Below the pieces are notes generated by a model. That model did not search any database, was not told the origin of the DNA, and worked only from the letters and a program-made list of their open reading frames with translations. A stretch of 64,000 bases of DNA. It comes from Pseudomonadota bacterium (GTDB lineage Bacteria; Pseudomonadota; Gammaproteobacteria; Burkholderiales; Burkholderiaceae_F). Location: contig JAKOQB010000041.1 of NCBI GenBank assembly GCA_029778535.1, forward strand, positions 62,001 through 126,000, written 5' to 3'. How positions within the stretch are numbered: position 1 is the stretch's first letter; every line of letters begins with the position of its first letter. Both the position numbers and the translations under genes were made by a program. Positions 44,979-55,734 of this stretch are shown here, one piece after another.

Positions 44979-46190
44979 TCAGTCGCCGAAGAAGACCTCC
45001 AGCGTCGGAAACGCGCTTTCTCCTCGAATGCAGTCCCACAGATAGATCGCGAATCCCGGATCCCCCGTCCACAGCGAATAGCGCATCTGCCCATAGCGCG
45101 CGGCGTCGGCCTCTGTCTGCGCGATCGCGTGCATCGCGAAGGCGCGAGCGCGCTCGCGCCACGTCGCATCGCCGGTGCGTTGATAGAGCTTCAGGAACGC
45201 GTAGCCGTTGCCGCCGGTGCCGTGGCACAGGTTCGAGCCCTTGGTCAGCGGGCCGGCTTCCCAGATCGCCTCACCGGCCGCGAGCAGCAGTTCGTCGAGC
45301 GCGGTGCCGGGCAGGTCGGCGAGGCAGATGACGAAACCCGGCGCGCCATGGCAGAACTGCATCAGCATCGGAGCCGTCCGGCCGGGCGGCTGGTACAGAG
45401 CCACGCGCCAGTTGGCGCCGCGCCCCTCGCGCGTGGCGGTGCGCTGGACGGTCTGCGCGATGCACAGCTCCCACTCGGCCCACTCGCCCGGCGCCAGCAG
45501 GTGCCTGCCGCGGATCAGCGGCGCGGCGGTGGCCACGAAGCCGTGCACGCCGTCCAGATACGTGCTGGTGCGGCCGTACATGTCCTGCGTCCAGTAGCGG
45601 CATTCGAATTCGGGCGACCACAGCAGTTGCGACGCGAGCTTGCGCGCAGTGGCGCGGAAGAGCTCCGCCCAGCGCGCCTCCCCGGTCCGTTCGTGCAGAA
45701 ACAGCGCGGCGAGCTGCGTGCCCGGCGCACCCCACATCAGCTCGCGCGTCGGGTTGTCGAGATTGGCGGCGATCAGTTCTGCGAGCCGCGCCTTTGTTGC
45801 CTCGGACGGCCGCAGCCACTCGCTGAGCAGCAGCAGACCGGTGTCGCCCATCAGGTACGACGCGTCGTCCGTGCTGCCGCTCGAGCGCAGCCAGTCGCGG
45901 TTCAGCGGCAGCAGCGAATCGACGTAGTCCGCGTAGGAACGGCGGAGCCGCGCCGCACCGGCGGCCTGCAGGTAGTGCAACGCCCACACGACCCCGCTGG
46001 CGCCGAAGTACAGCGGATACAGCGGGCCGGTGTCGCCGCCGTCGGCATCCTTCGGATGAATCGGCCAGTGCGACTGCGCGGAGAAGCGCGCTTCGGTGTC
46101 GCGCACGATGCGCTCGATCGCATCGCGCGCGCGCTGCTCGTCCCAGGCTTCGGCGCGCAGGGGTTCGTGGCGTGCGGCGTCGTACAGCAT
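44979..46190 (-). CDS. LanC-like (lanthionine synthetase C) family protein
   Basis: 403 residues of alpha/alpha-toroid type. Zinc ligands of the LanC family are visible: FCHGAPGF (Cys, His, about 283) and NLCHGTGGNGYAFLKLY (Cys, His, about 330). Repeated GxxG inner-helix motifs occur (YFGASGVVWALHYLQ; YLMGDTGLLLLSEWL; ELMWGAPGTQLAALF). True LanC cyclises lanthipeptides, but no lanA, lanB or exporter gene lies nearby. LanC-like proteins in other contexts join glutathione to dehydroamino acids. Strong GGAGG 8 bases before the ATG at 46190. Confidence 0.82.
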   Translation of the reverse strand: MLYDAARHEPLRAEAWDEQRARDAIERIVRDTEARFSAQSHWPIHPKDADGGDTGPLYPLYFGASGVVWALHYLQAAGAARLRRSYADYVDSLLPLNRDWLRSSGSTDDASYLMGDTGLLLLSEWLRPSEATKARLAELIAANLDNPTRELMWGAPGTQLAALFLHERTGEARWAELFRATARKLASQLLWSPEFECRYWTQDMYGRTSTYLDGVHGFVATAAPLIRGRHLLAPGEWAEWELCIAQTVQRTATREGRGANWRVALYQPPGRTAPMLMQFCHGAPGFVICLADLPGTALDELLLAAGEAIWEAGPLTKGSNLCHGTGGNGYAFLKLYQRTGDATWRERARAFAMHAIAQTEADAARYGQMRYSLWTGDPGFAIYLWDCIRGESAFPTLEVFFGD

Positions 46191-46420
46191 CGATGGGCTC
46201 CTCCAGGCGCGCGTTGTACTCGAACTCGTCCGGGTCGTGTCGTTGTGCGCATCATCGTCGCAACCGAGGTGATCGAGGGGTTCGAGAACGCCTGACCGCA
46301 ATCGGGCAATCGTCACTGCCCGCTCCGCGGCGTATGCTGGTTTCGGCTGCGGCGCCCATGACGTGCTGACGCACAACGGTGGCCGGTCGCATGAAGGCGG
46401 ATCTCGATCGGGAGACGACG

Positions 46421-47227
46421 ATGGCCAAGGTCCGAGCCGGCAGCATCACGATGAACTACGACCAGCAGGGCAGCGGCGAGCCCGTCGTGCTCATCCCCTA
46501 CCTGGCGGCGGACTACGCCTGCTACGCCTTCCAGGTCGCCGATTACGCGAAGCACTTCACCTGCATCTGCATCGACCTGCGCGGGACCGGAGAGCCGGAC
46601 AAACCCGACGGCGCGTACTCGACCGAACTGTTCGCGGACGACGTCGCCGCGCTGATGCAGGCGATCGGCGTGCCGAAAGCGCACATCTTCGGCCTGTCGC
46701 TCGGAGCCGCGACCGGCCTCTGGCTGGCGGCGAAGTATCCGCAGCGGGTGAAGTCGCTGTCACTGCACAGCGGCTGGGCGAAGACCGACGCGTATCTGAA
46801 GACCGTCGTGCAGGGCTGGCAGGTCATGGCCAAGGCGATGAACAGCGTGCCGGAGATGGTCATCCAGGGAATCTTTCCGTGGTGCTTCACGCCGGAGCTG
46901 TATGCGCAGAAGCCGGACACCCTCCAGGCGCTGTGCGATTTCGTCCGCAGCCGGCCAAAGCAGCCGGTCGACGCCTTCCTCCGGGAAGCGGGTGCCGTGA
47001 TCGCGCACGACGCCGACGCGCAGCTCGGCATGATCCGCGCGCCGACACAGATCACGTTCGGTCGCCACGACCTCGTGACTTCGACCCGCTCCGCCGACCG
47101 GCTGAAGAGCGGCATCAGGAATTCCGAGCTTCACATCTTCGAGGATTGCTCGCACGCGCCGTTGTATGAGAACGTGCCGGCATTCAACGAGAAGACGCTC
47201 GCGTTTCTCAGGAAGCACGCGGGCTGA
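46421..47227 (+). CDS. Alpha/beta-fold hydrolase
   Basis: 268 residues with nucleophile elbow GLSLGAATG (Ser near residue 100), oxyanion region VVLIPYLAADYACYA, an acid in FGRHDLVTS and catalytic His in EDCSHAPLYEN. This triad order fits 3-oxoadipate enol-lactonase / esterase-like family members. Substrate unknown. I take the ATG at 46421, with GGGAG 9 bases upstream; ATGs at 46391 and 46379 are in frame but weaker. Stands alone between oppositely oriented neighbours. Confidence 0.82.
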   Translation: MAKVRAGSITMNYDQQGSGEPVVLIPYLAADYACYAFQVADYAKHFTCICIDLRGTGEPDKPDGAYSTELFADDVAALMQAIGVPKAHIFGLSLGAATGLWLAAKYPQRVKSLSLHSGWAKTDAYLKTVVQGWQVMAKAMNSVPEMVIQGIFPWCFTPELYAQKPDTLQALCDFVRSRPKQPVDAFLREAGAVIAHDADAQLGMIRAPTQITFGRHDLVTSTRSADRLKSGIRNSELHIFEDCSHAPLYENVPAFNEKTLAFLRKHAG

Positions 47228-47274
47228 AGCGCCGCGCGGTACGCCGGCTGCGCGTGGCCGCATTCAACGCGCGG

Positions 47275-48264
47275 CTAGCCTTCGGCGAAAGACACCAGGA
47301 TCTTGCCCGCGCGCCCGCCGCGCGCGGCGTGCGCCACCGCTTCCTTGATCCTGCGGATCGGATAGATCGCCTCGACGTCCACCGCGAGCGTGCCGTCGGC
47401 GAGCTTCGCCGCCAACTCGCGGAAGAGTGCCGCGATGCGCTCGGGCGGCGTCTGCATGAACCAGCGCCGCAGCCAGAAGCCGCGCAGGCTCACGTCGCGG
47501 AAGATGGTCTCGCGCGCGTCGACCCGGCACGCCTCGCCGCTGAGCACGCCGTAGTTCACCACCGTGCCGCCATCGTCCACGCAGCGCGCCAGGCGCTGCG
47601 TTGCGCCGCCGCCGACGGCGTCGATGGCGAGCGGCAGCGCGCCTGCGCCGATCTCGGCGCGCACACGCTGGTCGAGATCCGGACCGTCGACAAGCGCCGC
47701 GTCGGCGCCGAAGGCGCGCAGCGGCGCGACCAGCTCGGGCCGGCGCACCACGTTCACGCTTTTCAAGCCGGCCTCGCGCGCGAGTCGGATCAGGCAATGC
47801 CCGACGCCCGAGTTGGCGGCGTTCTGGATCACCCACTGCCCGGGGCGCGGAGCGACGAAATCGCGCAGCATCAGGTAGGCAGTCGGCGGATTCACGCGCA
47901 GCATCGCGAGTTGCCGCGGGTCGACGTGCGGCGGCAGCGCGAACAGCGTCAACGCCTGCGCCTTGACCCGCGCGCGCCAGGTGCCCGGTCCCGGCAGCAA
48001 TACCCGGTCGCCGACCTTCAGGTGGCTCACGCCCGCGCCGACCGCGGCGACGCGACCGACACCCTCGCTGCCCGGGGTGATCGGCAGCTTGGGCGGCACG
48101 GCGCCGTAGTGGCCCTCCAGGTTGAGCACGTCGGCCGGATTGATCGGGAAGAGCTCCGCATCCACGATCGCCTCGCCGGGGCCCGGGTCGCCGGGATCCG
48201 GCTGCTCCACCAGCTCGATCACCTCGTCGGGCCGCCCGAAGGCGGAAACTTGCGCGGCCAGCAT
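47275..48264 (-). CDS. MDR-superfamily oxidoreductase (2-enoyl thioester reductase-like)
   Basis: 329 residues of the medium-chain dehydrogenase/reductase family. N-terminal GroES-like half (PGSEGVGRVAAVGAGVSHL) and Rossmann half (NAANSGVGHCLIRLAREAG). The stretch MLRVNPPTAYLML resembles mitochondrial-type trans-2-enoyl-CoA/ACP reductase (MECR), which needs NADPH and no zinc, and the catalytic-zinc Cys/His residues of alcohol dehydrogenases are absent. Probable role: reducing enoyl thioesters or quinones. It has no operon partners. Confidence 0.8.
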   Translation of the reverse strand: MLAAQVSAFGRPDEVIELVEQPDPGDPGPGEAIVDAELFPINPADVLNLEGHYGAVPPKLPITPGSEGVGRVAAVGAGVSHLKVGDRVLLPGPGTWRARVKAQALTLFALPPHVDPRQLAMLRVNPPTAYLMLRDFVAPRPGQWVIQNAANSGVGHCLIRLAREAGLKSVNVVRRPELVAPLRAFGADAALVDGPDLDQRVRAEIGAGALPLAIDAVGGGATQRLARCVDDGGTVVNYGVLSGEACRVDARETIFRDVSLRGFWLRRWFMQTPPERIAALFRELAAKLADGTLAVDVEAIYPIRRIKEAVAHAARGGRAGKILVSFAEG

Positions 48265-48353
48265 GTCAGGACCCTCCAGGAATCGGTTGCGGCGATGTTC
48301 CCACGAACCGCACGCGGGCGCCCGCGGCCGGCGCGGTGCGACTCAGCGCGCCG

Positions 48354-49760
48354 TCACGCCGCCCGCGGCTCCACGCTCGGTGCCGGAAACGCCAGCACGA
48401 ACCGCGTCTCCCCGCTCGCATCGCTGTCCACCGTCACCGCGCCGTTGTGCAGCTTCATGATCGACTGCACGATCGCCAGCCCCAGCCCGATGCCTTCGCC
48501 GTTGCGGCCGTCGGTGTCGGCGTGCGCGAAGCGGCTGAACAGGCGGTCCTTCACTTCGGGCGGGATCGGTTGGCCGCGGTTGCTGACGGCCAGCGTGGTC
48601 GCCGGCGGGCCGTCCTCGATGCGGATCGAGATCTCGCTGCCGGTCGCGGCATGGCGCACTGCGTTGGAGACGAGGTTGCTGACCGCGCGCTCGACCATCA
48701 ATGGGTCGCCCTCGACGCGGCCGGCACCGGCGATGCTGAGCGCGAGTTCGCGCTCGGCCAGGATCGGCTCGTAGAACTGCTGCATCTTCAGCGCGACCGC
48801 GTGCAGGTCGACCGGCCGCCGGTTCACGCGTGTCTGCGGGCTGTCGGCGCGCGCGATGAACAGCATGTCGCCGACCATGCGCGACAGTCGTTCGAACTCC
48901 TCCATGTTCGATTCAAGTGCGGCACGATAGTCGTCGGCGCTGCGGCTGCGCGACAGCACGACCTGCGTGTGGCCGATCAGGTTGTTGATCGGCGTGCGCA
49001 TCTCGTGCGCCAAGTCCGAGGAAAATTCGTTCAGCCGCGCGAAGGACTCCTGCAGCCGCTGCAGCATGGCGTTGAAAGCGGCTGCGAGCTGGCGCAGCTC
49101 GGCCGGCGCGGCTTCGACCGACAGCCGCTCGCCGAGCTGGTCGGCCGAGATGCGCTTGGCGGTGTCGGCCATCTCGCGCAGCGGCCGCAGCCCGGAGCGG
49201 GCGATACCGTATGCGGCGCCGAGGCCGAGCAGGGCGCTCAGCAGCACCGCCAGCACGATTTCGCGCAAATGGCTCGCCAGCAGGCGGTCGGTCTCCTCGG
49301 TGTTCGATTCGATGAAGACACCGACCGGCGCCCCGGATCGGAGCCGCGCGTGGCTGCCGAGCGCGCGCACCGAGTGCGTGTCGGTCGCGAACGTCCGCGG
49401 CTGCATCGACGCCAGCAGCGCCGCGCGCGCGCTGGCCGGCACGCGCGGATGGCCGGTCGCGAACAGCACGCGCTCGTCGTCGCCGATCACGTACAGCGTG
49501 AGCCGGTCGTGACCGACGACCACGTGCGCCAGCTCGGAATCGCGCTGGCTCACGTCGGCGAACGAGTCGATCCGGCGCACCGCCTCGACCGCCAGCGCGA
49601 TCTTGCCGTGCAGCTCGTCTTCGTCGCGCCTGGTCAGATCGAGCGTCAGCGCGTGATACAGATAGCCGCCGGCGGCGAGCGACAGCACCGCCAGAGCGGC
49701 TGCGAACAGCAGCGCCAGCCGCGCCGTGATCGAATAGCTGCGCGGGTGTTGTCCGGTCAC
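48354..49760 (-). CDS. Heavy-metal sensor histidine kinase (CusS-like)
   Basis: 468 residues: helix 1 ([23 protein letters not shown]), a periplasmic sensor of about 120 residues, helix 2 ([20 protein letters not shown]) and HAMP. The H box is [23 protein letters not shown]-binding boxes follow ([43 protein letters not shown]). Layout matches CusS/CopS/CzcS sensors of periplasmic copper, silver or related ions. The GTG start overlaps the regulator's stop (GTGA), so the pair is coupled. The frame continues upstream past the GTG but only as antisense of the regulator. Confidence 0.87.
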   Translation of the reverse strand: MTGQHPRSYSITARLALLFAAALAVLSLAAGGYLYHALTLDLTRRDEDELHGKIALAVEAVRRIDSFADVSQRDSELAHVVVGHDRLTLYVIGDDERVLFATGHPRVPASARAALLASMQPRTFATDTHSVRALGSHARLRSGAPVGVFIESNTEETDRLLASHLREIVLAVLLSALLGLGAAYGIARSGLRPLREMADTAKRISADQLGERLSVEAAPAELRQLAAAFNAMLQRLQESFARLNEFSSDLAHEMRTPINNLIGHTQVVLSRSRSADDYRAALESNMEEFERLSRMVGDMLFIARADSPQTRVNRRPVDLHAVALKMQQFYEPILAERELALSIAGAGRVEGDPLMVERAVSNLVSNAVRHAATGSEISIRIEDGPPATTLAVSNRGQPIPPEVKDRLFSRFAHADTDGRNGEGIGLGLAIVQSIMKLHNGAVTVDSDASGETRFVLAFPAPSVEPRAA

Positions 49761-50437
49761 GTCGGCGGCGAGCGTTCTTCGAGCACGTAGCCGACGCCGC
49801 GGATGGTGTGGATCAGCTTGTGGTCGAACGGATCGTCGACCTTGGCGCGCAGCCTTTTCACCGCCACTTCGACCACGTTGGTGTCGCTGTCGAAGTTCAT
49901 GTCCCACACCTGCTCGGCGATGAAGGTGCGCGACAGCACCTCGCCCGCGCGCCGCATGAAGAGCGCCAGCAGCGTGAACTCCTTGGCGGTCAGGTCGATG
50001 CGGCCGCCGGCGCGGAATGCGCGGTGACGCGGCAGGTCGAGTTCGAGGTCGGCGACCTTGAACACCTCGGGCTCGACTGACTTCCCTCGGCGCAGGATCG
50101 TGCGCACGCGCGCCAGCAACTCGGAGAACGCGAACGGCTTGACCAGGTAGTCGTCGGCGCCGAGTTCGAGGCCCCTGACGCGATCCTCGACCTTGTCGCG
50201 CGCGGTCAGGAACAGCACCGGCGTGTCCTTCTGCCGGCGCAGGTCCGCGAGCACCTGCCAGCCGTCGAGCCTCGGGAGGCCCACGTCGAGGATCACGAGC
50301 TGGTAGTCGCCGGTGGTGGCGTAGAACTTGCCGTCGACGCCGTCGCGCACCACGTCGACCACGAAGCCGTTCTCGGTCAGCCCGCGCTTCAGATAATCGC
50401 CGGTCTTCGGCTCGTCTTCGACCACCAGGATTCGCAT
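49757..50437 (-). CDS. OmpR/PhoB-family response regulator (CusR/CopR-like)
   Basis: 226 residues. Receiver: [20 protein letters not shown], acidic pocket, phospho-acceptor Asp in [14 protein letters not shown], Lys in [19 protein letters not shown]-binding winged helix: [16 protein letters not shown] and [16 protein letters not shown]. Start at the ATG (50437) that gives the canonical MRILVVEDE. The divergent gap 50438-50644 contains two sites resembling CopR boxes, consistent with autoregulation and with control of the Met-rich gene opposite. Confidence 0.9.
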   Translation of the reverse strand: MRILVVEDEPKTGDYLKRGLTENGFVVDVVRDGVDGKFYATTGDYQLVILDVGLPRLDGWQVLADLRRQKDTPVLFLTARDKVEDRVRGLELGADDYLVKPFAFSELLARVRTILRRGKSVEPEVFKVADLELDLPRHRAFRAGGRIDLTAKEFTLLALFMRRAGEVLSRTFIAEQVWDMNFDSDTNVVEVAVKRLRAKVDDPFDHKLIHTIRGVGYVLEERSPPT

Positions 50438-50508
50438 CGGATGCTCCGCGCATCGCTGCACACAAATGTAGCGTAAGCGCCGCGCATGTCGCCGCGTGCC
50501 GCGTGCGG

Positions 50509-50570
50509 ATTACATTTTTGTCAGCCTTCTCGTTCGCCTTGCGCTGGCGCAAATATGACAAGGCTGTAAT
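50509..50570. promoter_or_regulatory. Pair of CopR/CusR-box-like sites in a divergent promoter region
   Basis: CTGACA-N5-GTAAT, the consensus I know for Pseudomonas CopR boxes, appears perfectly on the minus strand at 50509-50524 (CTGACAAAAATGTAAT). A second copy with one mismatch, aTGACA-N5-GTAAT, lies on the plus strand at 50555-50570. The two point in opposite directions, as expected for one regulator controlling its own operon and the gene at 50645. Confidence 0.6.
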
Positions 50571-50644
50571 CCGGCTGTCAGCGCCGTTTCGGGCGGCCGG
50601 CCGATACTGGGTTTCGTAACCGCGATCACCCGACGGAGAAAACG

Positions 50645-51031
50645 ATGAAACGCACATTTCTTGCTGCAGCTGCCGCGCTCACGCTGGCCGGCCCGATGCT
50701 CGTCCTCGCCGCGCCCGACGAAGCGCAGAAGCAGTTGCTGCAGCGATCGATCGAAGCGCGGCGCAAGCTCGAAGCGGCACAAGGCGCGCAGGGAGCGGAG
50801 CGCAACAAGCTGATGCAGGAACACCTGGCGCTGATGGACCCGATGATGAAGCAGATGAACTCCGCGCGCCCGGGCCCCAACGCGTCGCCGCAGCAGATGC
50901 GCGAATGGATCAACGAACACATGAAGGTGATGGACGAGATGCTGAAGCAGATGATGCAGGGCGAACGAATGATGATGATGATGACGGCGTCGGACGGCAG
51001 CGCGAAGGCGATGATGAAGTCCGGCCGCTAG
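50645..51031 (+). CDS. Met-rich periplasmic protein
   Basis: 128 residues with a signal peptide (KRTFLAAAAALTLAGPMLVLA) and a helical, strongly Met-rich body (LMDPMMKQMNSARPG; HMKVMDEMLKQMMQGERMMM). Met-rich stretches of this type bind Cu(I)/Ag(I) through thioether sulphur. It is divergent from the CusRS-like operon and next to the CopR-like boxes, so it is probably a member of the copper stress response. GGAGAAAACG upstream serves as ribosome-binding site. Confidence 0.75.
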   Translation: MKRTFLAAAAALTLAGPMLVLAAPDEAQKQLLQRSIEARRKLEAAQGAQGAERNKLMQEHLALMDPMMKQMNSARPGPNASPQQMREWINEHMKVMDEMLKQMMQGERMMMMMTASDGSAKAMMKSGR

Positions 51032-51053
51032 TGCGCCGACGCGTGTCGCCGTG

Positions 51054-51164
51054 TTGACTTAACGCAAGAAGCCGGAACCCCGGGGCGCGCCGCCTCGAAC
51101 CATGGTCGAGACGGCGGGTCGAAGTTCCGCGACCGCACGAATTGCGCGGTCCGTATTAAGTCAA
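51054..51164. promoter_or_regulatory. Large inverted-repeat leader between two metal-stress genes
   Basis: TTGACTTAA (51054-51062) and TTAAGTCAA (51156-51164) are perfect 9-bp inverted copies about 93 bases apart. They enclose a smaller palindromic element (CTCGAACCATGGTCGAG region, about 51094-51110). The right copy ends just before the AAAGGAG ribosome-binding site of the next gene. In mRNA this could fold and hide that site, or the halves could bind a dimeric regulator. I see no match to known riboswitches. Confidence 0.45.
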
Positions 51165-51175
51165 AGGAGCAACAG

Positions 51176-51766
51176 ATGAACTGGAAGAAATCCGCCGTTG
51201 TTGCAGCGGCTGCACTGGCAATTGCCGGAGCGACAACCTACGCGCAGCAGACGCAGGCGCCGCAGCCGCCACAGCCGCCGATGATGGGACAGGGCATGAT
51301 GGGTGGCCAGGGTCCTGGCTATGGGCCCGGCTCGCGCTGGCATCGGGACGATGACGACGACTCGGGCTGGGGAATGATGCACGGCCGCGGCGGCTGGGGC
51401 ATGGGCCCCGGAATGATGGGCGGCATGGGCATGGGCATGATGGGCGGCATGGGCATGATGGGGCTCGGTCTGGGCCCGATCAACCGGCTCGACCTGAACG
51501 ACACCCAGCGCCAGCAGGTGCTGAAGATCGAGGACGACCTGCGGCGCAAGGATTGGGACCTGATGGGCAAGATGCAGGACGAGATGGTCAAGTTGCGCGA
51601 TTCGATGTGGTTCGGCAAGCGCGATCGCGCCGCGATCCTGGCCGCCTATAAGCGGATGTCCGACCTGCGCCTGCAGATGCTCGAGAATTCGCTCGACGCG
51701 CGCGACAAGGCCGAGGCGTTGCTGACCCCGCAGCAGCGTGAGCAGTTGCGGCGCTACGCCTGGTAG
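51176..51766 (+). CDS. Spy/CpxP-like periplasmic protein, Met/Gly-rich
   Basis: 196 residues: signal peptide (WKKSAVVAAAALAIAGATTYA), then a Gln/Pro linker and a Gly/Met-rich stretch with many GMM/GGM steps, then a helical C-terminal domain like Spy/CpxP (INRLDLNDTQRQQVLKIEDD, RDKAEALLTPQQREQLRRYA). Spy-type proteins protect or refold periplasmic proteins in envelope or copper stress, and the Met-rich part may bind copper. AAAGGAG ribosome-binding site 9 bases upstream. Confidence 0.75.
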   Translation: MNWKKSAVVAAAALAIAGATTYAQQTQAPQPPQPPMMGQGMMGGQGPGYGPGSRWHRDDDDDSGWGMMHGRGGWGMGPGMMGGMGMGMMGGMGMMGLGLGPINRLDLNDTQRQQVLKIEDDLRRKDWDLMGKMQDEMVKLRDSMWFGKRDRAAILAAYKRMSDLRLQMLENSLDARDKAEALLTPQQREQLRRYAW

Positions 51767-51772
51767 CGCTCG

Positions 51773-52018
51773 GTGGCCGAGATGATGAACGGCTACGGCT
51801 ACGGCTACGGCATGGGCGGTTGGTTCGGCATGGGACTGTGGTGGATTGTTATCGTCGTGCTGGTGGTTGCCGCGGTCGTGTTCGTGTTCCGACGCGCGGG
51901 CGACGGCAAACCGTCCGCGCCACCCGAGTCCGCGCGCGACGCGCTCGACAAACGCTACGCGCGTGGCGAAATCGGCCGCGACGAGTACGAGCAGAAGAAG
52001 CGCGATCTCGCGGCTTGA
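51773..52018 (+). CDS. Small membrane protein with SHOCT domain
   Basis: 81 residues. Gly/Tyr-rich start (NGYGYGYGMGGWFGMGLW), one transmembrane helix (IVIVVLVVAAVVFVF), then a C-terminal SHOCT-like motif (DALDKRYARGEIGRDEYEQK). These short proteins recur in bacterial genomes with unsettled function, often near redox or metal genes. Start shown is a GTG (51773); the ATG at 51782 would give 78 residues. Seven bases after the preceding gene. Confidence 0.75.
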   Translation: MAEMMNGYGYGYGMGGWFGMGLWWIVIVVLVVAAVVFVFRRAGDGKPSAPPESARDALDKRYARGEIGRDEYEQKKRDLAA

Positions 52019-52030
52019 CGCGCCGGCCGA

Positions 52031-52259
52031 CTAGCCGCCGGCGGTCACGATCGAATCGATGATCGGGCAGGTCGGCCGCCGCGCCGAATGCTCGCACGCG
52101 TGGATCAGATGCTCGAGTGTGGCCACCATCCGCTGCAGGTCGTCCAGCCGGCCGCGGATCTGCGCGAGACGTTGCGCGGCAATGCGGCGGATCGAGCGGC
52201 GGTCGGTGCCGTCCTGCAGCAGCCGCCAGCGCGCCGACGGTCATGCTCGGCTCCGTCAT
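52031..52259 (-). pseudogene. MerR-family regulator with internal deletion
   Basis: The 5' end still encodes SMTVGALAAAAG, the first helix of MerR/CueR-type regulators. In another frame the 3' end encodes LLQDGTDRRSIRRIAAQRLA, then QIRGRLDDLQRMVATLEHLI and HACEHSARRPTCPIIDSIV, the typical coiled-coil C terminus with two metal-ligand cysteines. The intervening DNA-binding wing and hinge, about 70 residues, are gone. GGCTGCTGCAGGA occurs once at the junction and fits both flanking sequences, consistent with deletion between short direct repeats. As it stands the frame shifts at the junction, so no complete regulator can be made. Confidence 0.7.
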
Positions 52260-52275
52260 CTCGGGTCTCCCGGGC

Positions 52276-52307
52276 TTGACTCCGTACTCGGGTACGGAAT
52301 CTAGGCT
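52276..52307 (+). promoter_or_regulatory. MerR-type operator/promoter before the P-type ATPase
   Basis: TTGACT (52276-52281) and TAGGCT (52302-52307) are -35/-10-like hexamers separated by about 20 bases, the stretched spacing of MerR-family promoters. Between them is the dyad GTAC-TCGG-GTAC, exactly GTAC-N4-GTAC, inside CCGTAC/GTACGG arms like the mer operator. It lies 33 bases before the ATPase ATG and directly upstream of the broken merR-type gene. Confidence 0.75.
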
Positions 52308-52339
52308 GCGACCGCACCTCAACGAACGGGAGCAGGTCC

Positions 52340-54616
<2,277 letters not shown>

Positions 54617-55150
54617 TCACTTCGGCGCCAGCGTCGCGCTGAACTCGACGCGCACCTCGGCGCCGAGCCAGCGCGTTTCGGCCCACTCGCCGGTGCCGAT
54701 GCCGTAGTCGAGCCGGTTCAGAGAGAACGATCCGGCGAGCGCGGGGCGGCCGCCGGCGAGGTCGAGCTGGAACGGCACATCCGCGGCGCGCCGCGTGCCC
54801 TTGATCTCGAGCGTGCCGTGCGCCTGCTGCCGGCCGCGCTGCGGCTCGCCGGCGCTGCCGGTGAACGTGATGCGCGGATAGGCTGCGGCGTCGAAGAAGT
54901 CCTTGCCCCTGATCGACGCGTCGATCTCCGGCAATCCGGTGTCGACCGAAGCGGGATCGAGCCACACGTCGATGCGAGTGACCTTGCCCTGTTCCAGGCA
55001 CAGCTCGCCGCCGAAGCGGCGGAAGGTACCGCGAAACGGCGCGCCGGTCTGCTTCGCCTCGAAGCGCACGCTGCCGCCATCGACGCGGTAGCACTCGGCC
55101 GCCGCCGCCAGCGGCGCGAGCGCGAGCAGCAGCGCCATCAGCCGCGACAT
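54617..55150 (-). CDS. yceI: YceI-family periplasmic protein
   Basis: 177 residues with a signal peptide (SRLMALLLALAPLAAAAEC) and the YceI lipocalin-like barrel: VRFEAKQTGAPFRGTFRRFG, ITRIDVWLDP-like strand, ADVPFQLDLAGGR, DYGIGTGEW. YceI proteins bind isoprenoid quinones or lipids in the periplasm and often pair with cytochrome b561. Coupled to the b561 gene by a TGATG overlap. Confidence 0.88.
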   Translation of the reverse strand: MSRLMALLLALAPLAAAAECYRVDGGSVRFEAKQTGAPFRGTFRRFGGELCLEQGKVTRIDVWLDPASVDTGLPEIDASIRGKDFFDAAAYPRITFTGSAGEPQRGRQQAHGTLEIKGTRRAADVPFQLDLAGGRPALAGSFSLNRLDYGIGTGEWAETRWLGAEVRVEFSATLAPK

Positions 55151-55713
55151 CAGCGCTTGCTCCCCGATGGCCACGGCAGCATCCGCTGCAGCACGCGATC
55201 GCGCAGCACGAACGCGTGTCGCAGCGCGGCGCCGACGTGCGCGACGATCAGCAGCGCGAGCAGCGCGACGAGTCCGAGGTGCAGCGCCTTGAACACTGCG
55301 GCGAGCGCGCGGTCGGGCTCGACCAGATCGGGCACGACGAAGAGGCCGAACCAGTCGACGGACAGTCCCGCGGCCGAGGCATAGAGCCAGCCCGCCAGCG
55401 GGGCCATGATGAGCAGTACGTACATCGTTCGATGCGTCACGAGCGCCACACGCTGCTCCCAGTTCGGCATCGACTTCGGCAGCGCGGGCGGCGGATGCAG
55501 CCAGCGCCAGCCGAGCCGCAGCAGCATCAGCGCGAGGATCGCCAGTCCGAGCGACTTGTGGCGCGACAGCCATTGCAGCCGCGCGAGGCTGACCGGCAGA
55601 TTCGCCGCGTACACGCCGAGCGCAAACTGCGCGAACACGAGCGCGGCGACCAGCCAATGCAGCGCTCGCGCCACCGCGCCGTATGCTTGGGTCGAATCGG
55701 GGAACCGCGCCAT
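55150..55713 (-). CDS. Cytochrome b561-family protein
   Basis: 187 residues with four transmembrane helices and haem-ligand histidines of the bacterial b561 type (ALHWLVAALVFAQFALGVYA; SRHKSLGLAILALMLLRLGW; THRTMYVLLIMAPLAGWLYA; LHLGLVALLALLIVAHVGA). Transfers electrons between quinol and periplasmic acceptors; usually found beside YceI. The ATG at 55713 is used; a longer frame adds an unlikely N terminus. Confidence 0.88.
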   Translation of the reverse strand: MARFPDSTQAYGAVARALHWLVAALVFAQFALGVYAANLPVSLARLQWLSRHKSLGLAILALMLLRLGWRWLHPPPALPKSMPNWEQRVALVTHRTMYVLLIMAPLAGWLYASAAGLSVDWFGLFVVPDLVEPDRALAAVFKALHLGLVALLALLIVAHVGAALRHAFVLRDRVLQRMLPWPSGSKR

Positions 55714-55734
55714 GGCACAACTGTCCGTATCCGG

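Noticed and set aside
48354-50657. Possible long sensor kinase frame running through the response regulator
   Set aside because: The part beyond 49760 is out-of-frame sequence inside the response-regulator gene. A GTG start at 49760 with a 4-base overlap gives the normal kinase.
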